Origin: Streptomyces massasporeus
GTDB lineage: Bacteria; Actinomycetota; Actinomycetes; Streptomycetales; Streptomycetaceae
Direction: 5' to 3'
Assembly (NCBI RefSeq): GCF_014648995.1
Contig: NZ_BMSE01000002.1
Location: 1 to 64,000, forward strand
DNA length: 64,000 nucleotides
The notes beneath the pieces were generated by a model, which was given only the letters and a program-made list of their open reading frames with translations, ran no database searches and was not told where the DNA came from. The position numbers and the translations under genes were made by a program. Shown here one piece after another: positions 1-8,002 of this stretch. The first letter of the stretch is position 1; each line of letters opens with the position of its first letter.

Positions 1-21
1 CGCCGCCGAACAATTTTTGGG

Positions 22-53
22 AAAACCCCCGCATCTTCGGATGCGGGGGTTTT
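22..53. terminator. bidirectional hairpin terminator
   Basis: A perfect 14-bp stem (AAAACCCCCGCATC pairing with GATGCGGGGGTTTT) closes on a TTCG tetraloop. The A-run on one side and T-run on the other allow termination in both directions. It lies beyond the stop codon of the minus-strand DUF58 gene, and probably also serves a plus-strand gene that ends left of the window. Confidence 0.85.
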
Positions 54-60
54 CTGCGTT

Positions 61-87
61 GGGCCCCCTTTCGGGGGCCCTTATTTG
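61..87 (+). terminator. second hairpin terminator
   Basis: GGGCCCCC and GGGGGCCC pair around a TTTC loop, followed by the T-rich TTATTTGTT on the plus strand. It stands directly behind the first terminator and touches the TAA stop of the DUF58 gene at 88-90. Confidence 0.7.
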
Positions 88-1398
88 TTACAGGCGCCCC
101 GCCGATTTCAGTGCCAAATACGCGTCCGCGAGTGCCGGCGCGAGATCGTCCGGTGTGGCGTCGACGACCGTGACGCCGTGGCGTCGCAATTGTTCCGCGG
201 TGCGGTGGCGCTCCGACTGGGCCTGGGCGGCTGCGGCAGCCTCGTAGACGGCGTCGACATCGCCACGGGCCTTGGCCATGTCGGTGATGTGCGGGTCGGC
301 CACCGATGCCAGCAATACCGTGTGGCGCTGGGTGAGCTGGGACAGGACCGGGAGCAGGCCCTCTTCGATGGGAGCTGCGTCCAGAGTGGTGAGCAGGACG
401 ATCAGGGAGCGCCGGGGGGACGTACGGAGAGCGGTGGCTGCAAGGCCTCTCGCATCCGTTTCGACGAGCTCCGGCTCCAGCGTGGCCATCGCGTTGACCA
501 GTGCGGGAAGGACGTCGCCCGCGGTGCGGCCCTGGACCAGAGCGCGGACCTTACGGTCGTAGGCGAGGAGGTCTACGCGGTCGCCGGCGCGGGAGGCGAG
601 GGCTGCGAGGAGGAGGGCCGCGTCCATCGAGGCGTCGAGGCGCGGTGCGTCGCCCACGCGGCCGGCCGAGGTGCGGCCGGTGTCGAGGACCAGGAGGATG
701 TGGCGGTCGCGCTCAGGGCGCCAGGTGCGTACGGCGACCGTGGTCTGCCGAGCTGTGGCGCGCCAGTCGATGGAACGGGTGTCGTCGCCGGGGACGTATT
801 CGCGCAGGCTGTCGAACTCCGTGCCCTCGCCCCGGGTGAGGACGCTGGTGCGGCCGTCCAGTTCGCGCAGGCGGGCCAGCTTCGAGGGCAGATGCTTTCG
901 GCTGGTGAACGGGGGTAGGACGCGAACCGTCCAGGGGGCCTTGTGGGTGCCCTGGCGGGCGAACAGGCCGAGGGGGCCGTACGAGCGGATCGTGATGCGG
1001 TCGGCCTGGCGGTCGCCTCGTCGGGTGGGGCGTAGGCGGGTCGTGATGCGGCGGCGTTCGCCCGGGGGGACCGTGAGGCGGTGGCGGGAGGCAGTCGTTT
1101 CCGTGCCGGGCTGCCAGCTGCTGGGGGGCCAGGCGTCGCGGAGCCGGACGCGCAGGGGGCGGCGAGACGGATTGGTGAGGGTGAGGGTGACGTCCGCCGT
1201 GTCGCCGAGGCGTACGGAGGTGTCGCCGGAGCGGGTCAGGCCGAGGTGGCGCACGGGGGCGGCCAGTGCGAAGTCGCAGGCGCAGGCCACGGCCAAGGGG
1301 GCGTTGACCGCCAGGATTCCCGTCCAGCTGGGCTCCCAGATACCGACGGGGAGGGAGCCCAGGGCCGCGAGCAGGGCGGCGCGTCCGGTGAGCGCCAT
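88..1398 (-). CDS. DUF58 domain membrane-anchored protein
   Basis: 436 residues. Two hydrophobic segments lie near residues 7-47. The DUF58 hallmark sits at about residues 193-217, with the core VPGDDTRSIDWRATAR, and is followed by a von Willebrand A-like segment (LLVLDTGRTS, about 236-243). DUF58 proteins are typically encoded beside MoxR ATPases and are thought to be clients or partners of the ATPase in envelope-associated assembly; the exact role here is unknown. The ATG overlaps the MoxR stop by one base (TGATG), so the two genes are translationally coupled. It is the last gene of a five-gene minus-strand operon and ends at two hairpin terminators. Confidence 0.9.
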   Translation of the reverse strand: MALTGRAALLAALGSLPVGIWEPSWTGILAVNAPLAVACACDFALAAPVRHLGLTRSGDTSVRLGDTADVTLTLTNPSRRPLRVRLRDAWPPSSWQPGTETTASRHRLTVPPGERRRITTRLRPTRRGDRQADRITIRSYGPLGLFARQGTHKAPWTVRVLPPFTSRKHLPSKLARLRELDGRTSVLTRGEGTEFDSLREYVPGDDTRSIDWRATARQTTVAVRTWRPERDRHILLVLDTGRTSAGRVGDAPRLDASMDAALLLAALASRAGDRVDLLAYDRKVRALVQGRTAGDVLPALVNAMATLEPELVETDARGLAATALRTSPRRSLIVLLTTLDAAPIEEGLLPVLSQLTQRHTVLLASVADPHITDMAKARGDVDAVYEAAAAAQAQSERHRTAEQLRRHGVTVVDATPDDLAPALADAYLALKSAGRL

Positions 1399-2390
1399 CA
1401 GCGGGGTACGGGGACGTGGGCGAGGATCGCGTTGATGACGGAGTCGGCCGTCACGCCTTCCATTTCGGCCTCCGGGCGCAGTTGCACGCGGTGGCGGAGG
1501 GTCGGGAGGGCCAGGGCCTTCACGTCGTCGGGGATGACGTAGTCGCGGCCGGTCAGCCAGGCCCAGGCGCGGGCGGTGGCCAGGAGGGCCGTGGCGCCTC
1601 GGGGGGAGACGCCGAGGGTGAGGGACGGCGACTCGCGGGTGGCGCGGCAGATGTCGACGACGTAGGCGGTGATCTCCGGGGAGATCGTCGTCTTGGCGAC
1701 CGCCGCGCGGGCTGCTTCCAGGTCGGCCGGGCCCGCTACGGGGCGTACGCCGGCGGCGTGGAGGTCGCGTGGGTTGAAGCCCTCGGCGTGGCGGGTGAGG
1801 ACGTCGATCTCGTCCTGGCGGGAGGGGAGGGGGATGGTGAGTTTGAGGAGGAAGCGGTCCAGCTGGGCTTCCGGGAGGGGGTAGGTGCCCTCGTACTCGA
1901 CCGGGTTCTGGGTCGCCGCGACCAGGAAGGGGTCGGGGAGGGGGCGGGGGGTGCCGTCGACGGTGACCTGGCGTTCCTCCATGGCCTCCAGGAGGGACGA
2001 CTGGGTCTTGGGGGGCGTGCGGTTGATCTCGTCGGCGAGGAGGAGGTTGGTGAAGACCGGGCCGGGCTGGAAGGAGAACTCGGCGCTGCGGGTGTCGTAG
2101 ACCAGGGAACCGGTCACGTCGCTCGGCATGAGGTCGGGGGTGAACTGGACGCGCTTGGTGTCGAGTTCGAGGGCCGAGGCGAGGGCGCGGACCAGGAGGG
2201 TCTTGGCGACGCCGGGGACGCCTTCGAGGAGGACGTGGCCGCGGCAGAGCAGGGCGACGACGAGACCGGTGACGGCGGGGTCCTGGCCGACCACGGCCTT
2301 GGCGATCTCGGCGCGCAGGGCCTCCAGGGCGTCGCGGGCGGTGCCCGGGTCCCCGCTCGGCCCGGCGTTGTCAGTGGTCGGGTCCATCAT
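1398..2390 (-). CDS. MoxR family AAA+ ATPase
   Basis: 330 residues counted from an ATG that overlaps the stop of the DUF4350 gene as ATGA. Walker A is GVPGVAKT (57-64), Walker B LLLADE (about 116-121), sensor 1 lies in ATQNP (159-163), and the MoxR-typical EAQLDRF follows near 175-180. MoxR ATPases are chaperone-like and act with DUF58 or vWA-domain partners on large or metal-binding complexes. A longer open frame continues upstream, but it is arginine/proline-rich shadow of the neighbouring gene; homology begins just after this ATG. Its client cannot be named from sequence. Confidence 0.93.
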   Translation of the reverse strand: MMDPTTDNAGPSGDPGTARDALEALRAEIAKAVVGQDPAVTGLVVALLCRGHVLLEGVPGVAKTLLVRALASALELDTKRVQFTPDLMPSDVTGSLVYDTRSAEFSFQPGPVFTNLLLADEINRTPPKTQSSLLEAMEERQVTVDGTPRPLPDPFLVAATQNPVEYEGTYPLPEAQLDRFLLKLTIPLPSRQDEIDVLTRHAEGFNPRDLHAAGVRPVAGPADLEAARAAVAKTTISPEITAYVVDICRATRESPSLTLGVSPRGATALLATARAWAWLTGRDYVIPDDVKALALPTLRHRVQLRPEAEMEGVTADSVINAILAHVPVPR

Positions 2391-3583
2391 GGACGGCGTA
2401 CCTCTCTTTCGAGGGCGTCGAGTCGGTCGGCGAGTGCGATGAGTGCTGCGTCGTCGCTGGGCGGTGGTCCGAAGAGGAGGGCGTGCTGGTCCTGGCCGAC
2501 GCCGTGGAGGTGGGCGGACAGGGCGGGGAGCAGGGCCTCGGGCGTGTGCGCCTGGGTGACGGGGACGCCTACGAGGGGGGCGAGGCGGGTGCGGGTGGTG
2601 GAGCGAAGAGCGTCGGCCGCGCGGTCGCGGGCGTCGGTCTTGCGGTAGAGGCGGGCACGGCCTTCGGCGGTTTCGGAGGCGCGGATCGCGACGGGGAGTT
2701 TTTCGGGCACGAGGGGGCCCAGTCGGCGTGCCCTCCAGAGGGCGGCCAGGGCTGCGGCGACGAAGAGCTGCAGGGTGCCCCAGAGCCAGCCCGAGGGGAG
2801 CAGGTCGAAGAAGCTGCGTTCGTCGTCGGTGCCGTTGGCCGACGTGTCGGAGAGCGAGGGGAGGTACCAGACCAGATGGGGGCGGGAGCCGAGGAGTTGG
2901 AGGGCGAGCGAGGCGTTGCCCTGCTCGTCGAGGCGGTCGTTGAGGAGGATGTCGGGCGCGCCGAGGGCGATGGTGTCGCCGTTCCTCTTCTCGTCCGGGA
3001 GGCGGAGCAGGGTGGCCAGGCGTTCGCTGGGGTAGCACGCGTCGGCGCCGAGGTGGGTGGTGGTGTAGCGGACGCCGCCGGTGTCGGCGGTGCCTGCGCG
3101 TCGGGCGGCGGGCAGGGCGCAGTCGGGGGCGAGCGTCGAGCCGAGGCTGGTAGCGGGGTCTGCGGTGACGCCGGGGGCGAGCCGTTCGACGGAGGCGCTG
3201 CCGGAGGCGACCAGGACGGTGCGGCCGCCGGAGTCGGCGAACGCCGCGTGCAGACGGGTCTGCTGAGCGGGGGTCAGCAGGTCGGGGGCGGCGACCAGGA
3301 GGCTCGTGTCCGGGCCGGCTGCGATGGCTGCCTCGTCCAGGGTGGTGACCACGCGGGTGTCCACGCCCCGGTCGGCGAGGAGTTCGGCGACGGCGCGGCT
3401 GCCGCCCGGGTCGGCGGAGCGCGGGTCGAGTTCGCCGTGGCGGGCGTCGGAGCGGACGACGGCGATGGCGACGGCTCCCGCGAGGAGCACCACGAGGGCG
3501 AGCGCGATGCCGCGGGCGCGGGTCCACACGTGGCGGGCGGTGGGCGAGGCCGAGGTGGACGCGAGGGTGGCCTCGGTGGTCAT
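2387..3583 (-). CDS. DUF4350 domain membrane protein
   Basis: 398 residues. One N-terminal transmembrane segment (about 23-45, rich in Ala, Val and Leu) is followed by an extracytoplasmic DUF4350-type region. That region opens with DPRSADPGGSRAVAELLADRG, which resembles the N-terminus of a GATase-like or IFT52-like fold. A second hydrophobic segment near residues 265-285 returns the chain to the cytoplasm. Both ends form ATGA overlaps with neighbouring genes. This family is found almost only in MoxR/DUF58/DUF4129 operons; a scaffold role at the membrane is inference. Confidence 0.85.
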   Translation of the reverse strand: MTTEATLASTSASPTARHVWTRARGIALALVVLLAGAVAIAVVRSDARHGELDPRSADPGGSRAVAELLADRGVDTRVVTTLDEAAIAAGPDTSLLVAAPDLLTPAQQTRLHAAFADSGGRTVLVASGSASVERLAPGVTADPATSLGSTLAPDCALPAARRAGTADTGGVRYTTTHLGADACYPSERLATLLRLPDEKRNGDTIALGAPDILLNDRLDEQGNASLALQLLGSRPHLVWYLPSLSDTSANGTDDERSFFDLLPSGWLWGTLQLFVAAALAALWRARRLGPLVPEKLPVAIRASETAEGRARLYRKTDARDRAADALRSTTRTRLAPLVGVPVTQAHTPEALLPALSAHLHGVGQDQHALLFGPPPSDDAALIALADRLDALEREVRRP

Positions 3584-4347
3584 TCGGCGGCTCCCTGGCG
3601 GGTGTTGGGGGCCGTGGCGGCGCTGCTCGTCGCGAGCTGGGGCTTGGTGCGTTCCAGGTCGCGGTCGAGTTCCGCGATGCGGTGGTACGACTCGTCGGTC
3701 GCCGAGCGGCCGCCGTACGTCACATCGTCGAAGTCGCGGGCGGCGGTGCGCAGTCGGTCGGTGTGGGCGGGCAGGGCCCGGCCGGCTTCGGCTGCGGCCT
3801 CGTCTGCGGTGCGGCCGGGGCGGACGTCGAGGAGGGCGCGTTCCTCCAGGGCGCGGACGAGGGCGCGCATGCGTTCCTGGACGGCCTGGTTCCAGTGGCC
3901 CTGGGCGGCGTGCGCCTCAGCGGCGGCGCGGTGCTCAGCGGCGCTGCGGGGGCGGTCGTCGAACAGGGCTGCGGACGAGGTGGGTTGGCGGCGGGGGGTG
4001 CCCAGGCGCCACCACAGGGCGGCCAGGACCGCGATGACGGCCAGGATGATGACGATCAGGCCGAGTGTGCCGCCGGGGGTGGCGGTCGAGGCGGCGTTGA
4101 AGAGTTTGCCGAGCCATTCCCAGAAAGCGTCGAGGGCGCGCTGGAACAGGCTGGGGTCGTTCTCGTGGTACATCCGCTTGGACAGTTCGCGCCGGGCCGC
4201 CTCCCGCGCGGGGTCGCGCGGGATGGTGAGGGGCGGGTCGTCGGCGGAGCGGGCCGACGACAGCAGGGAGGTGTCGCCGGCGCTCAGCAGCGTCCGTATG
4301 CCGGCGCGTGGCAGCGCCGTTGTGAGAAGTTCCCCCGCCAGGCTCAC
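3580..4347 (-). CDS. DUF4129 domain membrane protein
   Basis: 255 residues from a GTG at 4347. This start has a GGGGAG Shine-Dalgarno sequence 8 bases upstream and follows the preceding stop directly; an in-frame start 54 bases earlier would overlap the upstream gene. A single transmembrane helix lies near residues 93-115. The C-terminal DUF4129 region contains LDVRPGRTADEAAAEAG and DFDDVTYGG, characteristic of the family, which is often fused to transglutaminase-like domains or encoded next to them. The stop overlaps the next start as ATGA. Its biochemical role is unknown. Confidence 0.87.
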   Translation of the reverse strand: MSLAGELLTTALPRAGIRTLLSAGDTSLLSSARSADDPPLTIPRDPAREAARRELSKRMYHENDPSLFQRALDAFWEWLGKLFNAASTATPGGTLGLIVIILAVIAVLAALWWRLGTPRRQPTSSAALFDDRPRSAAEHRAAAEAHAAQGHWNQAVQERMRALVRALEERALLDVRPGRTADEAAAEAGRALPAHTDRLRTAARDFDDVTYGGRSATDESYHRIAELDRDLERTKPQLATSSAATAPNTRQGAAE

Positions 4348-4351
4348 CGCA

Positions 4352-5713
4352 TCAGCTCCCCGGGGTGGCGCCGGGGGCGGTGGAGCCGTAGCCCTGGACA
4401 CCGGCGGCGCGGGCCAGTTCGAGGTCGAGGGCCTCGCGGCGGATGCGCTGGTCGATGTAGAGGAGCACGGTGACGCCGGCCGTGATCGGGAACGTGATCA
4501 TGGAGCCGATCACCGAGCCGATGCCGCTGATGATGAGGAACGACCAGCCGAGGCTGCCGACGCCGGTGTTGAGCCAGCCGGTGAGGCCGTCGCCGCTGAG
4601 GGCCGCGGCGAGGAGGGTGAAGGGGATGACGATGATCGAGGCGACGACGTTCGCGATGAGCGTGGCGAGCAGCTGGATGCCGAAGATCCGCCACCAGGTG
4701 CCCTGGACGAGTTTCGCGGAGCGGCTCATGGCCTTCTTGATGCCCTGCTTCTCCAGCATGAGGGCGGGAGAGGCGAGGGAGAAGCGGATCGCCAGCCACA
4801 GGGCGACGATGCCGGCGCCGATGATGCCGAGGACGGTGAGGGCGACGCCTGCGCCGCTGCTCCCGGCGACGGTCACGAGGAGGCCGGGCAGGGCTCCCAC
4901 GGTGACGACGCCGACGGTGATGAGCAGCAACACGCAGATGAGGCCGAACAGTTTGAGGATCTGAGGGCGGGCGTCCCGCCAGGCGTCGCCGATGGTCACC
5001 GACTTGCCGAGCACGGCGCGGCTGGTGACGGTCGTGAGCAGAGCGGTCGCGATGACGGTGCCGACCAGGGAGATGACGAAGACGACGGAGGAGTTGAGCA
5101 GGGCGTCGCCCATGGCGCGGCTCAGCTCGCCGAGGGTGGCGCTGGGGTCGTTGAGGGCGTCGGTGCTGGAGTCGTCCAGGACGAGGCCCTGGAACAGGAC
5201 GACGATGACCTCGGTGAGGACGGCGACGGTCAGCGAGATGCCGAGGACCGTGCGCCAGTAGGTGCGCATGGTGGAGACGGCGCCGTCGAGGATCTCGCCC
5301 ACGCCGAGCGGGCGGAGCGGGATGACGCCGGGCTTGGCGGCGGGCGGGGGACCGCCCCAGCCGCCTCCCCAGCCGCCGGGGCGCCCGGGGGCGCCGTATC
5401 CGCCGTGGCCTGCGGGCCCGTGTCCGCCGGGGCCGTAGCCGCCGGGGGGCTGGTTGCCCCAGCCCGGGCCGGGGGGCGGGGGCGGGGGTGCCTGGCCGGG
5501 GACGGAGGGGCCGCTGGGGGCCGACCACTGGGCCGGTGGCGGCTGGTCCTTGGACCACTGCGGGCCGGGACCCTGCGGGGCCTGGCCGGGCCGGGCCGGC
5601 TGGTCCGCGGGCTGTGCGGGGCGGTCGGTGGGCTCGGCAGGGCCGGACTGGTCCGGCTTCTGGCCGTCGGACGGGGCGGATCCGGGCGAGGCCCAGCCCG
5701 GAGTGTCGTTCAT
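4352..5713 (-). CDS. proline-rich polytopic membrane protein, GPDPase-membrane-domain-like
   Basis: 453 residues. The first roughly 130 are a disordered Pro/Gly/Gln-rich cytoplasmic tail. After LGVGEILDGAVSTMRTYWRT come about six hydrophobic segments; this motif and the topology resemble the glycerophosphodiester phosphodiesterase membrane domain (a DUF-type membrane region without the catalytic phosphodiesterase domain). It is the promoter-proximal gene of the MoxR operon. The 140-bp region to its right is shared with divergent mtnA and must contain the operon promoter. Substrate and function are unknown. Confidence 0.82.
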   Translation of the reverse strand: MNDTPGWASPGSAPSDGQKPDQSGPAEPTDRPAQPADQPARPGQAPQGPGPQWSKDQPPPAQWSAPSGPSVPGQAPPPPPPGPGWGNQPPGGYGPGGHGPAGHGGYGAPGRPGGWGGGWGGPPPAAKPGVIPLRPLGVGEILDGAVSTMRTYWRTVLGISLTVAVLTEVIVVLFQGLVLDDSSTDALNDPSATLGELSRAMGDALLNSSVVFVISLVGTVIATALLTTVTSRAVLGKSVTIGDAWRDARPQILKLFGLICVLLLITVGVVTVGALPGLLVTVAGSSGAGVALTVLGIIGAGIVALWLAIRFSLASPALMLEKQGIKKAMSRSAKLVQGTWWRIFGIQLLATLIANVVASIIVIPFTLLAAALSGDGLTGWLNTGVGSLGWSFLIISGIGSVIGSMITFPITAGVTVLLYIDQRIRREALDLELARAAGVQGYGSTAPGATPGS

Positions 5714-5853
5714 CGTCGCTCCTTCACGGTGCCCGTCCGCGGGCGCGGCGGCAGGTTGGCAGCCATCGTGCCATGGGGTGGTCTTGGAGTGACCGGCCGC
5801 GGTATGGGCTGCGTACCTTCAATTGTCCGCTCGATTGGGGGCAGACTGACGGC

Positions 5854-7002
5854 ATGGCTGATCAGTACGCGCACAGCGGCGATGACAAGCGGCCGACCGA
5901 GATCCCGGCGATCCGCTGGGAAGAGCCACCGGAAGGCCCCGTTCTGGTCCTGCTTGACCAGACGAGGCTGCCTGCCGAGGAGGTCGAACTGGTCTGTACG
6001 GACGCGTCCGCACTCGTGGAGGCGATCCGCTCGCTGGCCGTGCGCGGGGCACCGCTGCTCGGCATCGCGGGGGCGTACGGCGTCGCGCTCGCCGCCATGC
6101 GGGGCTTCGACGTGGACGAGGCGGCGGCCGCGCTGGCGGGTGCCCGGCCGACCGCGGTGAACCTGGCCGTGGGCGTGCGCAGGGCGCACTCGGCGCACGA
6201 GGCGGCGCTCGCCAAGGGTGGTGACGTCCGGCAGGCGGCCGCGGCGGCGCTTGCCGCGGCGCGGCAGCTGCACCGGGAGGACGCCGAGGCCAGCGGGCGG
6301 ATGGCCGAGCACGGGCTGGCGCTGCTGGACGAGCTGCTGCCCGGCGGTGGGCACCGGGTCCTCACCCACTGCAACACCGGTTCGCTGGTGTCGGGCGGCG
6401 AGGGGACGGCGTTCGCGGTGGCGCTCGCGGCGCACCGGACGGGGCGGCTGCGGCGGCTGTGGGTGGACGAGACACGGCCGTTGCTGCAGGGCGCCCGTCT
6501 GACGGCGTACGAGGCGGCTCGCAGCGGGATGGCGTACACGCTGCTCACCGACAACGCGGCGGGGTCGCTGTTCGCCGCCGGGGAGGTGGACGCGGTGCTC
6601 ATCGGGGCGGACCGCATCACGGCGGACGGTTCGGTGGCGAACAAGGTCGGGAGCTATCCGCTGGCGGTGCTGGCGCGGTACCACCATGTGCCGTTCATCG
6701 TGGTGGCGCCGGTGACGACGGTGGATCTGGACACGGCGGACGGGGCGTCCATCGAGGTGGAGCAGCGGCCAGGGCACGAGGTGACCGAGCTGACGGCGCC
6801 GCAGGTGCCGGTGGCCGGTACGGAGGCGGGCGGCGGGATTCTGATGGCGCCGCTGGGGACGCAGGCGTACAACCCGGCGTTCGACGTGACTCCGGCCGAG
6901 CTGGTGACGGCGATCGTCACGGAGGAGGGAGTCGTTTCGCCGGTGACCGCTGAGGCACTCGCCGAGGTGTGTGCGCGGTCGCACAGGGTCACGGCGGGCT
7001 GA
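5854..7002 (+). CDS. mtnA: S-methyl-5-thioribose-1-phosphate isomerase
   Basis: 382 residues, full length for MtnA, which converts methylthioribose-1-phosphate to methylthioribulose-1-phosphate in cytoplasmic methionine salvage. Diagnostic motifs are RGAP (64-67), the catalytic cysteine C173 in THCNTGSL, and the catalytic aspartate D253 in LIGADRITADGSVANK. The ATG at 5854 begins the MADQYAHSG N-terminus and fits family length; the frame is open further upstream, but that part is arginine/proline-rich and not conserved-looking. It is divergent from the MoxR operon. No other salvage gene is adjacent. Confidence 0.94.
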   Translation: MADQYAHSGDDKRPTEIPAIRWEEPPEGPVLVLLDQTRLPAEEVELVCTDASALVEAIRSLAVRGAPLLGIAGAYGVALAAMRGFDVDEAAAALAGARPTAVNLAVGVRRAHSAHEAALAKGGDVRQAAAAALAAARQLHREDAEASGRMAEHGLALLDELLPGGGHRVLTHCNTGSLVSGGEGTAFAVALAAHRTGRLRRLWVDETRPLLQGARLTAYEAARSGMAYTLLTDNAAGSLFAAGEVDAVLIGADRITADGSVANKVGSYPLAVLARYHHVPFIVVAPVTTVDLDTADGASIEVEQRPGHEVTELTAPQVPVAGTEAGGGILMAPLGTQAYNPAFDVTPAELVTAIVTEEGVVSPVTAEALAEVCARSHRVTAG

Positions 7003-7311
7003 GCCGGGCGCGGTGCGAGCTGTGGCGGGCGTGTGGGGCCTACAGATGGTGCGGGTCACGGCGGGCTGAGTCGGCCGCAGAGGAGGGTGGGCGGGGCCGG
7101 AGCTGGCTCCGGCACTCTCGTTCGCCGGCTCTCGTCGGTCTCGATCGGTCCTGGGCCCTTCGCCGCGCTCCGGGCCCGGGAACAGGGATGCCGGTGCCCG
7201 CGTCGAGATCATCGGGGGGCTGGCGAGGGCAGACAGTAGCGCTTGCTGCGACTATGGTCACTGGCCGGTGACCTACCTCACCACTGCCTTCGCCACTGTT
7301 ATGAGAATGGG
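7003..7311. other. intergenic region mtnA-mtrA
   Basis: 309 bases without a convincing gene. An 18-base stretch covering the 3' end of mtnA (6986-7003, beginning GGGTCACGG) recurs exactly at 7053-7070. The right half carries a palindrome just upstream of mtrA and should hold the mtrAB-lpqB promoter. Confidence 0.6.
7256..7273. promoter_or_regulatory. palindrome upstream of mtrA, candidate autoregulatory site
   Basis: GGTCAC-N6-GTGACC lies 38 bases before the mtrA start codon. Read as tandem half sites it is GTCAC-N6-GTGAC, close to the GTNAC-type repeated half site described for MtrA regulators (usual spacer about 5). Autoregulation by MtrA is an inference. Confidence 0.4.
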
Positions 7312-8001
7312 ATGATGTCGTTTATGAAGGGACGAGTCCTTGTCGTCGACGACGACACCGCACTGGCCGAGATGCTCGGCATCGTGCTGCGTGGTGAGGG
7401 TTTCGAGCCGTCGTTCGTGGCCGACGGTGACAAGGCGCTGGCCGCGTTCCGCGAGGCCAAGCCCGATCTGGTGCTGCTCGACCTGATGCTGCCCGGCCGG
7501 GACGGCATCGAGGTGTGCCGCCTGATCAGGGCGGAGTCGGGCGTGCCGATCGTGATGCTGACCGCGAAGAGCGACACGGTCGACGTCGTCGTGGGCCTGG
7601 AATCGGGCGCCGACGACTACATCGTGAAGCCGTTTAAGCCGAAGGAGCTGGTGGCCCGGATCCGGGCGCGGCTCCGCAGGTCGGAGGAGCCCGCTCCGGA
7701 GCAGCTCGCCATCGGTGACCTGGTCATCGACGTGGCGGGGCACTCCGTGAAGCGGGACGGGCAGTCGATCGCGCTGACGCCGCTGGAGTTCGACCTGCTG
7801 GTCGCGCTCGCGCGCAAGCCGTGGCAGGTGTTCACGCGCGAGGTGCTGCTGGAGCAGGTCTGGGGTTACCGGCACGCGGCGGACACGCGGCTGGTCAACG
7901 TCCATGTGCAGCGGCTGCGCTCCAAGGTCGAGAAGGACCCGGAGAAGCCGGAGATCGTGGTGACCGTCCGTGGTGTCGGGTACAAGGCAGGGCCGAGCTG
8001 A
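7312..8001 (+). CDS. mtrA: two-component response regulator MtrA
   Basis: 229 residues, OmpR/PhoB class. The receiver domain (about 7-122) has the acidic pair D13/D14, phospho-acceptor D57 in VLLDLMLPGRDG and the conserved Lys in DYIVKPF. The winged-helix DNA-binding domain (about 130-228) contains ALTPLEFDLL and VWGY. MtrA pairs with MtrB to control cell-wall, division and developmental genes in actinobacteria. The start is ambiguous among ATG codons at 7312, 7315 and 7324, none with a strong Shine-Dalgarno; 7312 gives the length usual in streptomycetes. It is first in the mtrA-mtrB-lpqB operon, one base from mtrB. Confidence 0.96.
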   Translation: MMSFMKGRVLVVDDDTALAEMLGIVLRGEGFEPSFVADGDKALAAFREAKPDLVLLDLMLPGRDGIEVCRLIRAESGVPIVMLTAKSDTVDVVVGLESGADDYIVKPFKPKELVARIRARLRRSEEPAPEQLAIGDLVIDVAGHSVKRDGQSIALTPLEFDLLVALARKPWQVFTREVLLEQVWGYRHAADTRLVNVHVQRLRSKVEKDPEKPEIVVTVRGVGYKAGPS

Positions 8002-8002
8002 C

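Noticed and set aside
2483..6160. 1225-codon plus-strand open frame opposite the MoxR operon
   Set aside because: Its composition is Gly/Ala/Glu/Arg low-complexity, it lacks any domain, and it lies antisense to five well-supported coupled genes. It is a high-GC shadow frame.
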